Shown piece after piece: positions 1 to 9,414 of a DNA stretch of 35,106 bases (positions are counted from its first letter, which is position 1; each line of letters opens with the position of its first letter). The stretch covers positions 1 through 35,106 of the forward strand of contig JACUUV010000029.1 of NCBI GenBank assembly GCA_014859095.1. Reading direction: 5' to 3'. This DNA comes from Clostridia bacterium (lineage in GTDB: Bacteria > Bacillota > Clostridia > Peptostreptococcales > Acidaminobacteraceae). The notes under the pieces were generated by a model. It was not told where the DNA came from and did not search any database. It saw only the letters and a program-made list of their open reading frames with translations. The translations under genes were made by a program, and so were the position numbers.

Positions 1-165
1 ATTTCCAGTTGCTTTTGGAGAAAACTATACTAGCCTCATGTGTCTATGTTCTATACAGTACATAAGGAAACTTATTAGCGTCTCAGTTGATATCTCGAGA
101 TGGAACTGAGGAAATATCTGCACTTGATTATTCGGAAGCTTTGCTGATGCACCCCTCCTTATTTT
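1..165. other. Non-coding flank downstream of bioY
   Basis: I see no convincing gene here. The stretch lies 3' of bioY, which is on the minus strand. It contains a structured repeat-like segment at 66-110, listed separately, and no clear intrinsic terminator. Read on the minus strand there is a strong Shine-Dalgarno-like AAGGAGG just past the bioY stop, but no properly spaced ATG follows it. Confidence 0.5.
66..110 (-). repeat. Diverged copy of the 103-bp repeat element
   Basis: Bases 66-88 are an exact 23-nt reverse complement of 31051-31073, inside the tandem repeat after phoR. Similarity continues past 88 without gaps but weaker. Both copies keep a small palindrome: ATCTCGAGAT here (92-101) and ATTTCGAAAT there (31038-31047). 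They differ at two paired positions, which is a compensatory change. Here the palindrome is enclosed by a 7-bp stem, CTCAGTT (82-88) with AACTGAG (104-110). In the other copy only CTCA/TGAG of that outer stem remains. Both elements lie 3' of a gene (bioY, phoR) and have the same sense as that gene's transcript. Confidence 0.75.
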
Positions 166-708
166 TTAGATCAGATTCAGTTGTTTTATGCGATTGTTAA
201 CCGGAATCGCCACCATCGTGACAACTACAGCCTTTACAATATCAAGTGGGATATAGGGCAATGTACCGATCAATAACGCTTTCTGGATCCCCAGCCCTGT
301 GACTAATGCCAGTTGGAGCGTTCCAGGGATATAGATGCTGAAAATGCCAAGGGTCATAGCAATGGCATATTTCGGAAGCGTCTTTCCCGGATAGATATGA
401 ATGAACCAACCGACAATGAATGCAGCTAGTACGAATCCGATGATGTATCCTCCAGTAGGTCCCACTATGATTCCGAATCCACCGTTTCCTCCTGCAAAAA
501 CAGGAAGTCCCATTGCACCTAAGAATACATAAACGAGTTGTGAAAGAAATCCAAGTTTCGGACCCAAAAGGGCACCTGCTATAAGAACTCCTATGACTTG
601 AAATGTGATTGGTACGGGTGAAAATGGTAATGGAATGGGTGGCAACCATGAGAGTACCACTGTGATGGCGGCAAACATGGCGACGAGTGTCAATTCTTTA
701 GTTTTCAT
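166..708 (-). CDS. bioY: Biotin ECF transporter S component BioY
   Basis: BioY is the membrane S component that binds biotin in ECF-type vitamin uptake. It normally works with a shared EcfA-EcfA'-EcfT energising module, which is not in this window. The 180-residue protein is hydrophobic with about six membrane segments. It has the family pattern PFSPVPITFQ near the N-terminus, followed by GALLGPKLGFLSQ and the glycine-rich GPTGGYIIGF. I chose the ATG at 708 because a well-placed AAAGGAG precedes it. The longer frame to 795 would start inside the promoter and operator. The gene stands alone, and the BirA operator at 761-798 predicts repression when biotin is plentiful. Length and motifs fit the family well. 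Confidence 0.95.
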   Translation of the reverse strand: MKTKELTLVAMFAAITVVLSWLPPIPLPFSPVPITFQVIGVLIAGALLGPKLGFLSQLVYVFLGAMGLPVFAGGNGGFGIIVGPTGGYIIGFVLAAFIVGWFIHIYPGKTLPKYAIAMTLGIFSIYIPGTLQLALVTGLGIQKALLIGTLPYIPLDIVKAVVVTMVAIPVNNRIKQLNLI

Positions 709-741
709 AAATTCATATGCTCCTTTGGATTTTCTATTTGT

Positions 742-798
742 AGTATAAATGCAACAGTACCTATTGTCAACCTCAAATTTATAATTGGTTAACAATAG
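742..798 (-). promoter_or_regulatory. bioY promoter overlapped by a BirA operator
   Basis: An inverted repeat of 12-base arms (761-772 and 787-798) with one mismatch surrounds a 14-base spacer. It matches the known BirA operator layout TTGTNAACC-N14-GGTTAACAA. On the minus strand the -35 TTGACA (765-770) lies inside the bioY-proximal arm. It is followed after 17 bases by the -10 TATACT (742-747). Biotinoyl-AMP-bound BirA would therefore block polymerase directly. Confidence 0.88.
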
Positions 799-880
799 CT
801 ATAAAAATATTATACTTTGATTAAATCAACTACAAACAGGATATATATATCATGATAAATAACCCAAAGGGGGGTACAGT

Positions 881-1306
881 ATGGACCGATTATATCAACA
901 AACCCTGGTCATCATCAAACCAGATGCGGTCAGGCGCGGTCTTGTTGGAGAAATTATAGGAAGATATGAACAAAAAGGACTTATGATCACGAAGATCAAG
1001 TCTTTAAAACCGTCGGTGGATATTTTACATGAGCATTATTCCGAACATATCCACCAACCGTTCTTTCAGAAGTTGTTGGACTTCATGAGTTCGGGTGAAG
1101 TGGTAATTTTGGTATTGGAAGGTGTGGACGCTGTGGATGTGGTCAGGTCCATCAATGGTGCGACACATTACAAGGATGCTCTCCCGGGAAGTATACGTGG
1201 TTCTTATGCCCTCGACGTCACTGAAAATCTTGTTCATGGATCGGACAGCAGTGAGAGTGCTCGTCGTGAGCTGGGCATTTGGTTTGGAAATGAGGCAATG
1301 TTATGA
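881..1306 (+). CDS. ndk: Nucleoside diphosphate kinase
   Basis: This enzyme transfers the gamma phosphate of ATP to nucleoside diphosphates through a phosphohistidine intermediate and balances cytoplasmic NTP and dNTP pools. The 141-residue length is typical. The N-terminal TLVIIKPDAVRRG carries the conserved Lys13. The C-terminal NLVHGSDS carries the catalytic His119. The loop usually written GATNP..A.PGTIRG is GATHY..ALPGSIRG here, so the usual Asn-Pro pair is replaced by His-Tyr. An AAAGGGGGG ribosome site precedes the ATG. The stop overlaps the start of trkH by 4 bases, so the gene is translationally coupled to the potassium uptake genes, an uncommon neighbourhood for ndk. No strong promoter is obvious; a poor candidate is TTGATT (817-822) with TATATA (842-847). 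Confidence 0.95.
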   Translation: MDRLYQQTLVIIKPDAVRRGLVGEIIGRYEQKGLMITKIKSLKPSVDILHEHYSEHIHQPFFQKLLDFMSSGEVVILVLEGVDAVDVVRSINGATHYKDALPGSIRGSYALDVTENLVHGSDSSESARRELGIWFGNEAML

Positions 1307-2781
1307 GCACAAAATTGATGCAATGGTTCAAAAATAATGGGGCCATATTGCTGATCTTGTCTGGATTTCAGATGATCCCCATTCTTTATTCCATAGTCAC
1401 CGGGGAAGCGATGAAAATCATCAACGGTCATTTGTGGAGTTTTATGATCACCATTATCATAGGGTCTGCGTTTGTATTCATTGGCAGAAAAACACAGATG
1501 AACGCCAGAAAACCCATCGGTATGGTGACAGCGGCAAGTGCTTTGGTTCTGCTTGTGCTTAGTGGCGCGACGACATATGTGTTGACGGTCGGAACGAGTC
1601 CCATAGATGCGTTTTTTGAGTCGGCGAGCGGGTTCACAACTACAGGCATATCTGTATTCACACAAATTGGTGAAATGCCAAAATCACTGCTGTTATGGCG
1701 TTCCATGACCCAGTGGATTGGGGGACTTTTTGCACTTGTGTTCTTTATTATGGTCACTTTCAGAAATGAGGACCAGTTATGGCGAGGCTATTCGACAGTG
1801 CTGAACAATGTGAGGTTGCCAAGACATATATCCAACATATATAAAGGTATTGCAATCTTTGCAGGTCTTTTCTCGGTGTTCACAATATTGCAGACTATTA
1901 TTTTGACTCTATCAGGAGTAACATTCTTTGATGCGGTCACTCACAGCATGAATACGATTTCTACGGGCGGCTTCTCCAATTTTGATGAAGGTGGATTGGG
2001 TGTTTTAAGAGGGAACAACCTTTTTGTGGACTATACTACAGTGGTTTTCATGTTTCTTGGCGGAATGAGTTACTTTTTCCATGCAAGATACGTTTTGGGG
2101 GATGCTCAAGGGGCTATGAAGAGTACGACATTCTATAACTATATCAAACTCATTCTAACGGTGTTTGTTACTTTTATGGTTATGACGTACCTTGGAGGAA
2201 ATCTTTCAAGAGACAGTTTTTTTAATACGCTTTTCATGTCGGTGTCCGCAGTTTCAACAACAGGTTACGGACTGAAGGCGCTTGATTTGAGCAACTTTAC
2301 CAATGGTATGGTAATCGTGTTGATTCCGATTATGATTATCGGTGGATCAATGGGTTCACCGGCCGGGGGAATCAAAGTGAATCGGATCACTTTGGTGATC
2401 AGAATGCTTAGAAGTGAATTCAACAAACTGGTTGCACCAAAGCAGGCAGTGATTCCAGTTCAATATGACATGAAAATTGTGGACAGGGATTTGCTCGTAC
2501 GGATATCAGTTTTGATCACTGCTTGGTTGGGCACTTTGTTCATAGGAACCTTGGTCCTATCACTCGTGACACAACTGGAGTTATCTGATCTGATTGTAGT
2601 TGCGACGAGTGCAGTAGGCAATTCTGGTGCTTTGCCGATAACATTTGAAGCACTATCGGAAATTGGTGTGTTTGGAAAGCTCACTCTAAGTGCAATGATG
2701 ATTGCTGGACGGGTTGAGATCATTCCTATTTTACTGCTTTTCAATTATAGAATTTTTAGTAAGCGGGGAGGGACCATATGA
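1303..2781 (+). CDS. trkH: TrkH-family potassium uptake membrane subunit
   Basis: This is the potassium-translocating membrane subunit of a Trk/Ktr system. The 492 residues contain the four pore-loop repeats of the superfamily, each with a selectivity-filter glycine: TTTGIS (about 112-117), STGGFS (220-225), STTGYG (318-323) and AVGNSG (437-442). The family signature GGSMGSPAGGIK is at about 347-358. The length fits TrkH rather than the shorter KtrB. The ATG overlaps the ndk stop (ATGA), and the 3' end overlaps trkA in the same way, so the channel and its regulatory subunit are made together. The NAD-binding partner encoded next supports the assignment. The remaining uncertainty is TrkH versus KtrB naming and ion preference. 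Confidence 0.93.
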   Translation: MSTKLMQWFKNNGAILLILSGFQMIPILYSIVTGEAMKIINGHLWSFMITIIIGSAFVFIGRKTQMNARKPIGMVTAASALVLLVLSGATTYVLTVGTSPIDAFFESASGFTTTGISVFTQIGEMPKSLLLWRSMTQWIGGLFALVFFIMVTFRNEDQLWRGYSTVLNNVRLPRHISNIYKGIAIFAGLFSVFTILQTIILTLSGVTFFDAVTHSMNTISTGGFSNFDEGGLGVLRGNNLFVDYTTVVFMFLGGMSYFFHARYVLGDAQGAMKSTTFYNYIKLILTVFVTFMVMTYLGGNLSRDSFFNTLFMSVSAVSTTGYGLKALDLSNFTNGMVIVLIPIMIIGGSMGSPAGGIKVNRITLVIRMLRSEFNKLVAPKQAVIPVQYDMKIVDRDLLVRISVLITAWLGTLFIGTLVLSLVTQLELSDLIVVATSAVGNSGALPITFEALSEIGVFGKLTLSAMMIAGRVEIIPILLLFNYRIFSKRGGTI

Positions 2782-3452
2782 AAATCATTATTGCAGGCGG
2801 AGGAATCATAGGTAAGAGCATGGTGGCGCATTTGACACAGAATTATGATGTGACTGTCATAGACATGGATTTGAAGAACTGTGAGGAAATCTATACCCAA
2901 TATTCAGCGACTGCTATTCACGGCGATCCTAAGGAAATCAGAAATCTCAAAGCCGCAGGAATTGAGAATGCCGATTATTGTATAGCTGTAGCCGATAACG
3001 ATTCCGATAATCTGACTATTGCCATATTGGCCAAAGGCTATAATGTGCCTTATATTTTTGTTAAAATGAATGATCCTGAATATGAGACCGCATTCAAATT
3101 GGCGGGAGCCAACAACATTGCATCGAGTGTGTCCATGTTGGTCAATAAATTCGTTTTGGATATTGAAAGACCGGAAATCAGGCGGGTGGCTTCTTTCGGT
3201 GAAGGCAAAGCTGAGATTTCAATTGTTGAGTTGCCAAAGGACAGTATGCATATTGGAAAGAACATCGCGACAATCGGTAAAGACATCCGTTTTCCAGAGG
3301 ATTGCATTATTGCCGGCATATACGACACAAAACTCGAGGAGTTGATCATCCCAAGAGGTCATAGAACCGTGGAATCGGGAAATCAACTTTTCCTGGTAGG
3401 ATCAGCGGAATCCGTAGCCCGTGCACATCATTATTTTTCTCAAAAGAAGTGA
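2778..3452 (+). CDS. trkA: Trk/Ktr potassium uptake regulatory subunit (RCK)
   Basis: This cytoplasmic RCK protein gates the TrkH channel in response to bound nucleotide (NAD(H) or ATP/ADP in the family). It has 224 residues and so one RCK_N plus one RCK_C module, as in KtrA, rather than the doubled form of Escherichia coli TrkA. The Rossmann motif GGGIIG is at about 7-12, and the acidic end of strand 2 (VIDMD) contacts ribose in the family. The RCK_C part runs from about 140 and contains IVELPKDS and the typical IIPRGHRTVESGNQLFLVG. The start overlaps the trkH stop by 4 bases. It is the last gene of ndk-trkH-trkA. No obvious terminator follows. Confidence 0.92.
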   Translation: MKIIIAGGGIIGKSMVAHLTQNYDVTVIDMDLKNCEEIYTQYSATAIHGDPKEIRNLKAAGIENADYCIAVADNDSDNLTIAILAKGYNVPYIFVKMNDPEYETAFKLAGANNIASSVSMLVNKFVLDIERPEIRRVASFGEGKAEISIVELPKDSMHIGKNIATIGKDIRFPEDCIIAGIYDTKLEELIIPRGHRTVESGNQLFLVGSAESVARAHHYFSQKK

Positions 3453-3494
3453 TTGAATAATGAATATTGTATACTTCCATTTGGAGGTTGAACC

Positions 3495-3542
3495 ATGGGA
3501 TTAAACGTGGTACGTTATTTGTGGAGACGTCTGAGTCAATGA
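3495..3542 (+). CDS. Possible 15-codon leader ORF before the aminotransferase
   Basis: A short frame (Met-Gly-Leu-Asn ... Leu-Ser-Gln, then stop) starts 7 bases after a strong TTTGGAGG site and ends 26 bases before the aminotransferase ATG. It is not in frame with that gene. No hairpin with a U-run lies between them, so classical attenuation is not supported. It may be a coupling leader peptide or chance; only the quality of the ribosome site argues for it. Confidence 0.25.
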   Translation: MGLNVVRYLWRRLSQ

Positions 3543-3568
3543 CGCCAATACGATTAGGGGGCAAAAAT

Positions 3569-4750
3569 ATGGAGCATCTTTTTTCTGAACGCGTAAAAAA
3601 ATTAAAGGCATCTGAAATTAGAGAAATACTTAAATTGACACAGAGACCTGAAATCATTTCTTTTGCCGGAGGATTGCCCGCACCTGAACTTTTTCCTGTT
3701 GAAGCCTATAAGCAAATGGCCATCAAAGTTCTTGATGAGATGGGAATGGAGGCGCTTCAATACAGCACTACTGAAGGGTATGATCCCCTTAGGGAAAAAA
3801 TCGCCGCTCGAATGGGCAAATGTGGAATCTCGGCTGAAAAACAGGACATACTGGTCACAAGCGGTTCACAGCAGGGACTTGACTTCACAGGCAAGATTTT
3901 TATCAATCCAGGTGACTATGTCCTTTGTGAGAGCCCGAGTTATTTGGGGGCGATCAACGCATTCAGGGCATATGAGTGCGAGTTCCAAGAAGTTGAGACG
4001 GATGCAGATGGCATGGTAATGGAAAGTCTCGAACTGGCGATTCAAGAACATCCAAAAGCGAAATTCATCTACGTGATTCCAGATTTTCAGAATCCATCAG
4101 GCCGTACATGGACAGAAAAGCGCAGAAGAGAAGTTGTGGAGATTGCCAACCGTTATAATCTGGTCATCATAGAAGACAATCCTTACGGTGAACTCAGATA
4201 TGAAGGTGAGGCGATTCCTGCCATTAAAGCCTTTGATACTGAAGGTAGAGTAGTCTATTTAGGGACATTTTCCAAGACGTTTTCACCTGGTCTTAGAATA
4301 GGTTGGGTATGTGCGTCACCATTGTTGCTGGGCAAATATATCACAGTCAAGCAAGGTGCCGATTTACAGTCAAGTTCAATCAGTCAGAGAGAACTGAACG
4401 CATATCTGGAAAATTATGATTTTGATGCTCATATTCAGACCATTATTGAAACGTATAAAAAAAGAAGAGATCTGATGCTTTCGGAAATGGATCAGCATTT
4501 TCCTAAGGTTGCAATTTATGAGGTTCCTAAGGGCGGTCTGTTTGCGTGGGTGATGCTACCTGAAGAAATTGATGCAAAAGAGATCATGGTCACTGCAGTG
4601 GAAAACAAAGTGGCATTCGTTCCAGGCGGGTCATTCTTCCCGAATGGAGGAAAAGAGAACTCCATGAGGCTGAATTTCTCAAACATGCCGGAAGAAAAAA
4701 TCATTGAAGGCATAAGGCGATTGGGAAAAATACTGAGTGAACTCATGTAA
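3569..4750 (+). CDS. PLP-dependent aminotransferase, LysN/2-aminoadipate type
   Basis: This is a fold-type I aminotransferase of the class I/II group that includes 2-aminoadipate transaminase (LysN) and the C-terminal domain of MocR regulators. In its 393 residues the substrate-side motif ISFAGGLPAPELFP is at about 30-43. PDFQNPSGRTW is at 171-181, the cofactor-ring aspartate is in IIEDNPYGELRY (about D203), and the Schiff-base lysine is K236 in GTFSKTFSPGLRIGW. The C-terminal arginine motif is SMRLNFSN. I chose the ATG at 3569 because AGGGGG lies 7 bases upstream; an upstream TTG at 3467 has no matching site. A Nudix hydrolase follows after 23 bases, probably in the same transcript. The amino-acid substrate cannot be read from the sequence. 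Confidence 0.9.
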   Translation: MEHLFSERVKKLKASEIREILKLTQRPEIISFAGGLPAPELFPVEAYKQMAIKVLDEMGMEALQYSTTEGYDPLREKIAARMGKCGISAEKQDILVTSGSQQGLDFTGKIFINPGDYVLCESPSYLGAINAFRAYECEFQEVETDADGMVMESLELAIQEHPKAKFIYVIPDFQNPSGRTWTEKRRREVVEIANRYNLVIIEDNPYGELRYEGEAIPAIKAFDTEGRVVYLGTFSKTFSPGLRIGWVCASPLLLGKYITVKQGADLQSSSISQRELNAYLENYDFDAHIQTIIETYKKRRDLMLSEMDQHFPKVAIYEVPKGGLFAWVMLPEEIDAKEIMVTAVENKVAFVPGGSFFPNGGKENSMRLNFSNMPEEKIIEGIRRLGKILSELM

Positions 4751-4773
4751 AATAAACGAACGGAGAGTGAAAC

Positions 4774-5214
4774 ATGTTTCAAAGAGTGCAGCATGTCGGT
4801 GTATATGGATTGATTGTTTCAGAAGGACAGGTCCTACTTGTGGAAAAATCAAGAGGACCTTACATTGGAAAATGGGATTTGCCCGGTGGGAAAATTGAAT
4901 TTGGAGAATCTCCAGATACGACTCTCGTAAGAGAAGTACTTGAAGAAACCGGACTTGAAGTCGAGTCTTTCAGTTTTTTCAAATCGGATGCTGTGGTTGT
5001 GAATTATGAAGATCCTGAACTCGGCAAAGTAACATTGCATCATGTAGGCTTGATTTACAAAGTAAAAATCAAAACCGGCAAGGCTATTGCTCCAAAAGAA
5101 GATGACGAGGATGTCATCAGCGCCAAATGGTGTGATTTGATCGAAATGGATCATGACGATTTTTCACCTTTTGTTCAGGAGCTATTGCTGGAGCACCCTG
5201 ATACCATACAATAG
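4774..5214 (+). CDS. Nudix hydrolase (146 aa)
   Basis: Nudix enzymes hydrolyse a nucleoside diphosphate linked to another moiety, using Mg2+ held by the Nudix box. The full box Gx5Ex7REUxEExGU is present from G39 to L61, with E45, R53, E54, E57 and E58 in place. The preceding GKWDLPGG is typical of MutT/ADP-ribose pyrophosphatase-like members. A GGAGAG ribosome site lies just upstream. It follows the aminotransferase by 23 bases. There is no extra domain, so the substrate (oxidised nucleotide, nucleotide sugar or other) cannot be assigned. Confidence 0.9.
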   Translation: MFQRVQHVGVYGLIVSEGQVLLVEKSRGPYIGKWDLPGGKIEFGESPDTTLVREVLEETGLEVESFSFFKSDAVVVNYEDPELGKVTLHHVGLIYKVKIKTGKAIAPKEDDEDVISAKWCDLIEMDHDDFSPFVQELLLEHPDTIQ

Positions 5215-5296
5215 TCAAGTCCCGGCCAGGAATCGGTTCATCCGAAACTGAGCTGGGATTTGCTTCGTTTCAGTGAGAAAGTTATAGGTGATAAAA

Positions 5297-5833
5297 ATGA
5301 AAACGGATATAAAGAAACTATTATCCCGTTATATTGCATATGATGAACATAATGCAGAGCAGTTCGAGAAATTCTGCGCATTTGTAGATGCTCATGAGAT
5401 CATATTCGGGAAAAAAAATCCCGATGGTCACATCACCGCATCCGCGTGGATAGTGGATCAGGAATTTAAACGTGTGCTTTTGACCCATCATGTCAAATTG
5501 AACCGTTGGCTACAGCTTGGTGGCCATACGGAGGAGCATGAAAGTATTGTTGATGGTGCGCTCAGGGAAGCTTTTGAGGAATCGGGTCTCAAGTCCATTG
5601 TATTGAAATCGGATGAGATCTTCGACCTCGATGTCCATGACATTCCCATGCATGGAAAAACCCAGAAACATGTTCACTATGATTTGAGATTTTTGATGGT
5701 CGCCTCAAGAGATGAAACGTTGTCGATATCAGAGGAGTCACATGATCTCAGATGGTTTGAGTTTGACGAGGTTTTACGATTTGCAGATGAGGCATCCATT
5801 GCAAGAATGGTTGAAAAATCAAGACGTCTTTAA
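5297..5833 (+). CDS. Nudix hydrolase (178 aa), second and unrelated copy
   Basis: The Nudix box runs from G76 to L98 (GHTEEHE, then REAFEESGL) with all metal-binding acidic residues present. An extra N-terminal region of about 45 residues, rich in charged residues, precedes the Nudix fold. The motif NRWLQLGGHTEEHE and the histidine-rich stretch around 115-128 resemble a clostridial/actinobacterial Nudix group of unknown substrate. It differs clearly from the gene just upstream, so this is not a recent duplication. I chose ATG 5297, preceded by AGGTGA at 5 bases, over a GTG at 5288. An 82-base gap separates the two Nudix genes, so co-transcription is possible but not certain. Confidence 0.85.
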   Translation: MKTDIKKLLSRYIAYDEHNAEQFEKFCAFVDAHEIIFGKKNPDGHITASAWIVDQEFKRVLLTHHVKLNRWLQLGGHTEEHESIVDGALREAFEESGLKSIVLKSDEIFDLDVHDIPMHGKTQKHVHYDLRFLMVASRDETLSISEESHDLRWFEFDEVLRFADEASIARMVEKSRRL

Positions 5834-5842
5834 ACACGCTAC

Positions 5843-5871
5843 TTGATAAACGAGTCCAATCGGTGTATCAT
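5843..5871 (+). promoter_or_regulatory. Promoter of the lacI-type regulator operon
   Basis: TTGATA (5843-5848), a 17-base spacer and TATCAT (5866-5871) form a good sigma-A-type promoter upstream of the regulator gene. Transcription would start near 5878, at the edge of the operator described next. Confidence 0.65.
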
Positions 5872-5877
5872 TAAATG

Positions 5878-7908
<2,031 letters not shown>

Positions 7909-7917
7909 AGGTTATTT

Positions 7918-9414
7918 ATGAGATCATGGTTATTTCAAAACACTTTGAAAAGAAAAGTTTTTTTATTTGTTCTTGTGATTCTCGTCTGTTTTTTGACGGG
8001 TTTTATTTACACGTTCTATGCGACGTACAAGGTCAATGAGCAAATCAATGAAATGTTCTCCACCAGTATCATGCTCAATGAGATGCAGGATAATATGAAT
8101 ACTCTTGAAATTCAACTCGAAAATTATTTGGCGACAAAAAATTCCGACAGCTTTGTCCAGTATCTGAATATGGCCAATGAGCTCAGCAGTTTGAGGAGCA
8201 ATTTCAATTATGGCAAATCCAATGATCCGTCACGTCTTCAACTCCACAATATCGGTATGCTATTGGATGCTTATTTGAAAAAGGCTGAACTCGCCATCGA
8301 ATATAAAAGAGCACGTAACACAGAACGCTATTTGGAATCCTATTCCGAGCTTTTGACAGTGGACAACTATATCGATCTTAAAGTCAAACAGCTTGAGGAG
8401 TGGGACTTCAAAAGCAATCTCGAAAATTACTTGTTGTTGACGGAAAAAGTGAAACTGGTCCAAAATGGATTGATTCTCATGGTTGGGCTTTTGATATCGC
8501 TCAGTATCTTGTTTGTATTCACCTTCTCGACCAATGTCACCCGTCCAATTGAGGAACTCAGCAAGAGGGCCAGAGCAATATCGGAGGGGCAATACACCTT
8601 CGGCAAGATAGAGGGTGAACACTTCAAGGAAGCTCAGGTACTCGAATCGGCTTTTGACAATATGGCCATGCACATCAAGAGTTATATTGAAGAATTACGG
8701 GATAAAGTGGAAATGGAAAACAAACTCAGACTTTCAGAAATTGAGAAACTCAGAATGCAGAATCTGCTCAACCAAGCTGAACTCATGGCTCTTCAAGCGC
8801 AAATCAATCCTCATTTTCTTTTCAATACATTGAATGCGGGAATGCAGCTGGCCATCATTGAGAATGCGGACAGAACCAGCTCGTTTTTAGAGGATCTCTC
8901 ACAGCTTTTCAGATATAATATCCAAAGTTTGCAAAACAAGGTGACACTCAAGGAAGAGCTTGTCAACGTCCACAATTATTGCTCACTTATGAAGGTCAGG
9001 TTCGGAGAACAGTTCATTTTTGATTTTGATATCGATGACGAGACGCTTTGGGTCCAAATGCCACCACTGATATTACAACCGATCATCGAGAACGCTTTGA
9101 TCCACGGATTCAAAAATCGTATCGGAACCGGGCGAATTCAAATTGTGAGTGAAATGGATCACGATAACGTCAGAATTGAAGTCAAAGACAATGGAGAGGG
9201 CATCGACCACGATGTTCTTAAGCAACTCAACAACAAGCAGTTTGAGAAGAATTCAGATAAAAAAGGGTATACAACCGGACTTGGACTCGGCAATGTCTAT
9301 GAGCGACTAAGGCATTTTTTCAATCGGGAAGGACTTTTTTTCATTGACAGCAAGAAAGATGAATACACCAGTATCATCCTTTGGATACCTCTTGAAGGGA
9401 GCGAAAACGAATGA
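7918..9414 (+). CDS. Sensor histidine kinase, YesM/LytS type
   Basis: This is a membrane sensor kinase of the His_kinase (PF06580) group. In its 498 residues TM1 is at about 12-32. An extracellular, mostly helical domain of about 150 residues follows, then TM2 at about 183-205 and HAMP at about 206-258 (starting VTRPIEEL). A coiled coil runs about 260-295. The phospho-acceptor is His299 in INPHFLFN. The ATP-binding domain has an N-box with N392 (ENALIHG), a G1 box DNGEGI (424-429) and a G2 box GLGLGNV (454-460). The extracellular domain has no sugar-binding fold of its own, which fits sensing through the neighbouring binding protein. The stop overlaps the response regulator start by 4 bases, so the pair is made together. 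Confidence 0.93.
   Translation: MRSWLFQNTLKRKVFLFVLVILVCFLTGFIYTFYATYKVNEQINEMFSTSIMLNEMQDNMNTLEIQLENYLATKNSDSFVQYLNMANELSSLRSNFNYGKSNDPSRLQLHNIGMLLDAYLKKAELAIEYKRARNTERYLESYSELLTVDNYIDLKVKQLEEWDFKSNLENYLLLTEKVKLVQNGLILMVGLLISLSILFVFTFSTNVTRPIEELSKRARAISEGQYTFGKIEGEHFKEAQVLESAFDNMAMHIKSYIEELRDKVEMENKLRLSEIEKLRMQNLLNQAELMALQAQINPHFLFNTLNAGMQLAIIENADRTSSFLEDLSQLFRYNIQSLQNKVTLKEELVNVHNYCSLMKVRFGEQFIFDFDIDDETLWVQMPPLILQPIIENALIHGFKNRIGTGRIQIVSEMDHDNVRIEVKDNGEGIDHDVLKQLNNKQFEKNSDKKGYTTGLGLGNVYERLRHFFNREGLFFIDSKKDEYTSIILWIPLEGSENE

Noticed and set aside
140-168. Small ORF downstream of bioY on the minus strand with AAGGAGG
   Set aside because: The only nearby start (GTG) is just 2 bases from the site and the frame is about 25 codons. 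It is not convincing without conservation.
4774-5833. Two adjacent Nudix genes as a tandem duplication
   Set aside because: Outside the Nudix box the two proteins differ in length, N-terminal extension and motifs, so they are not recent duplicates.
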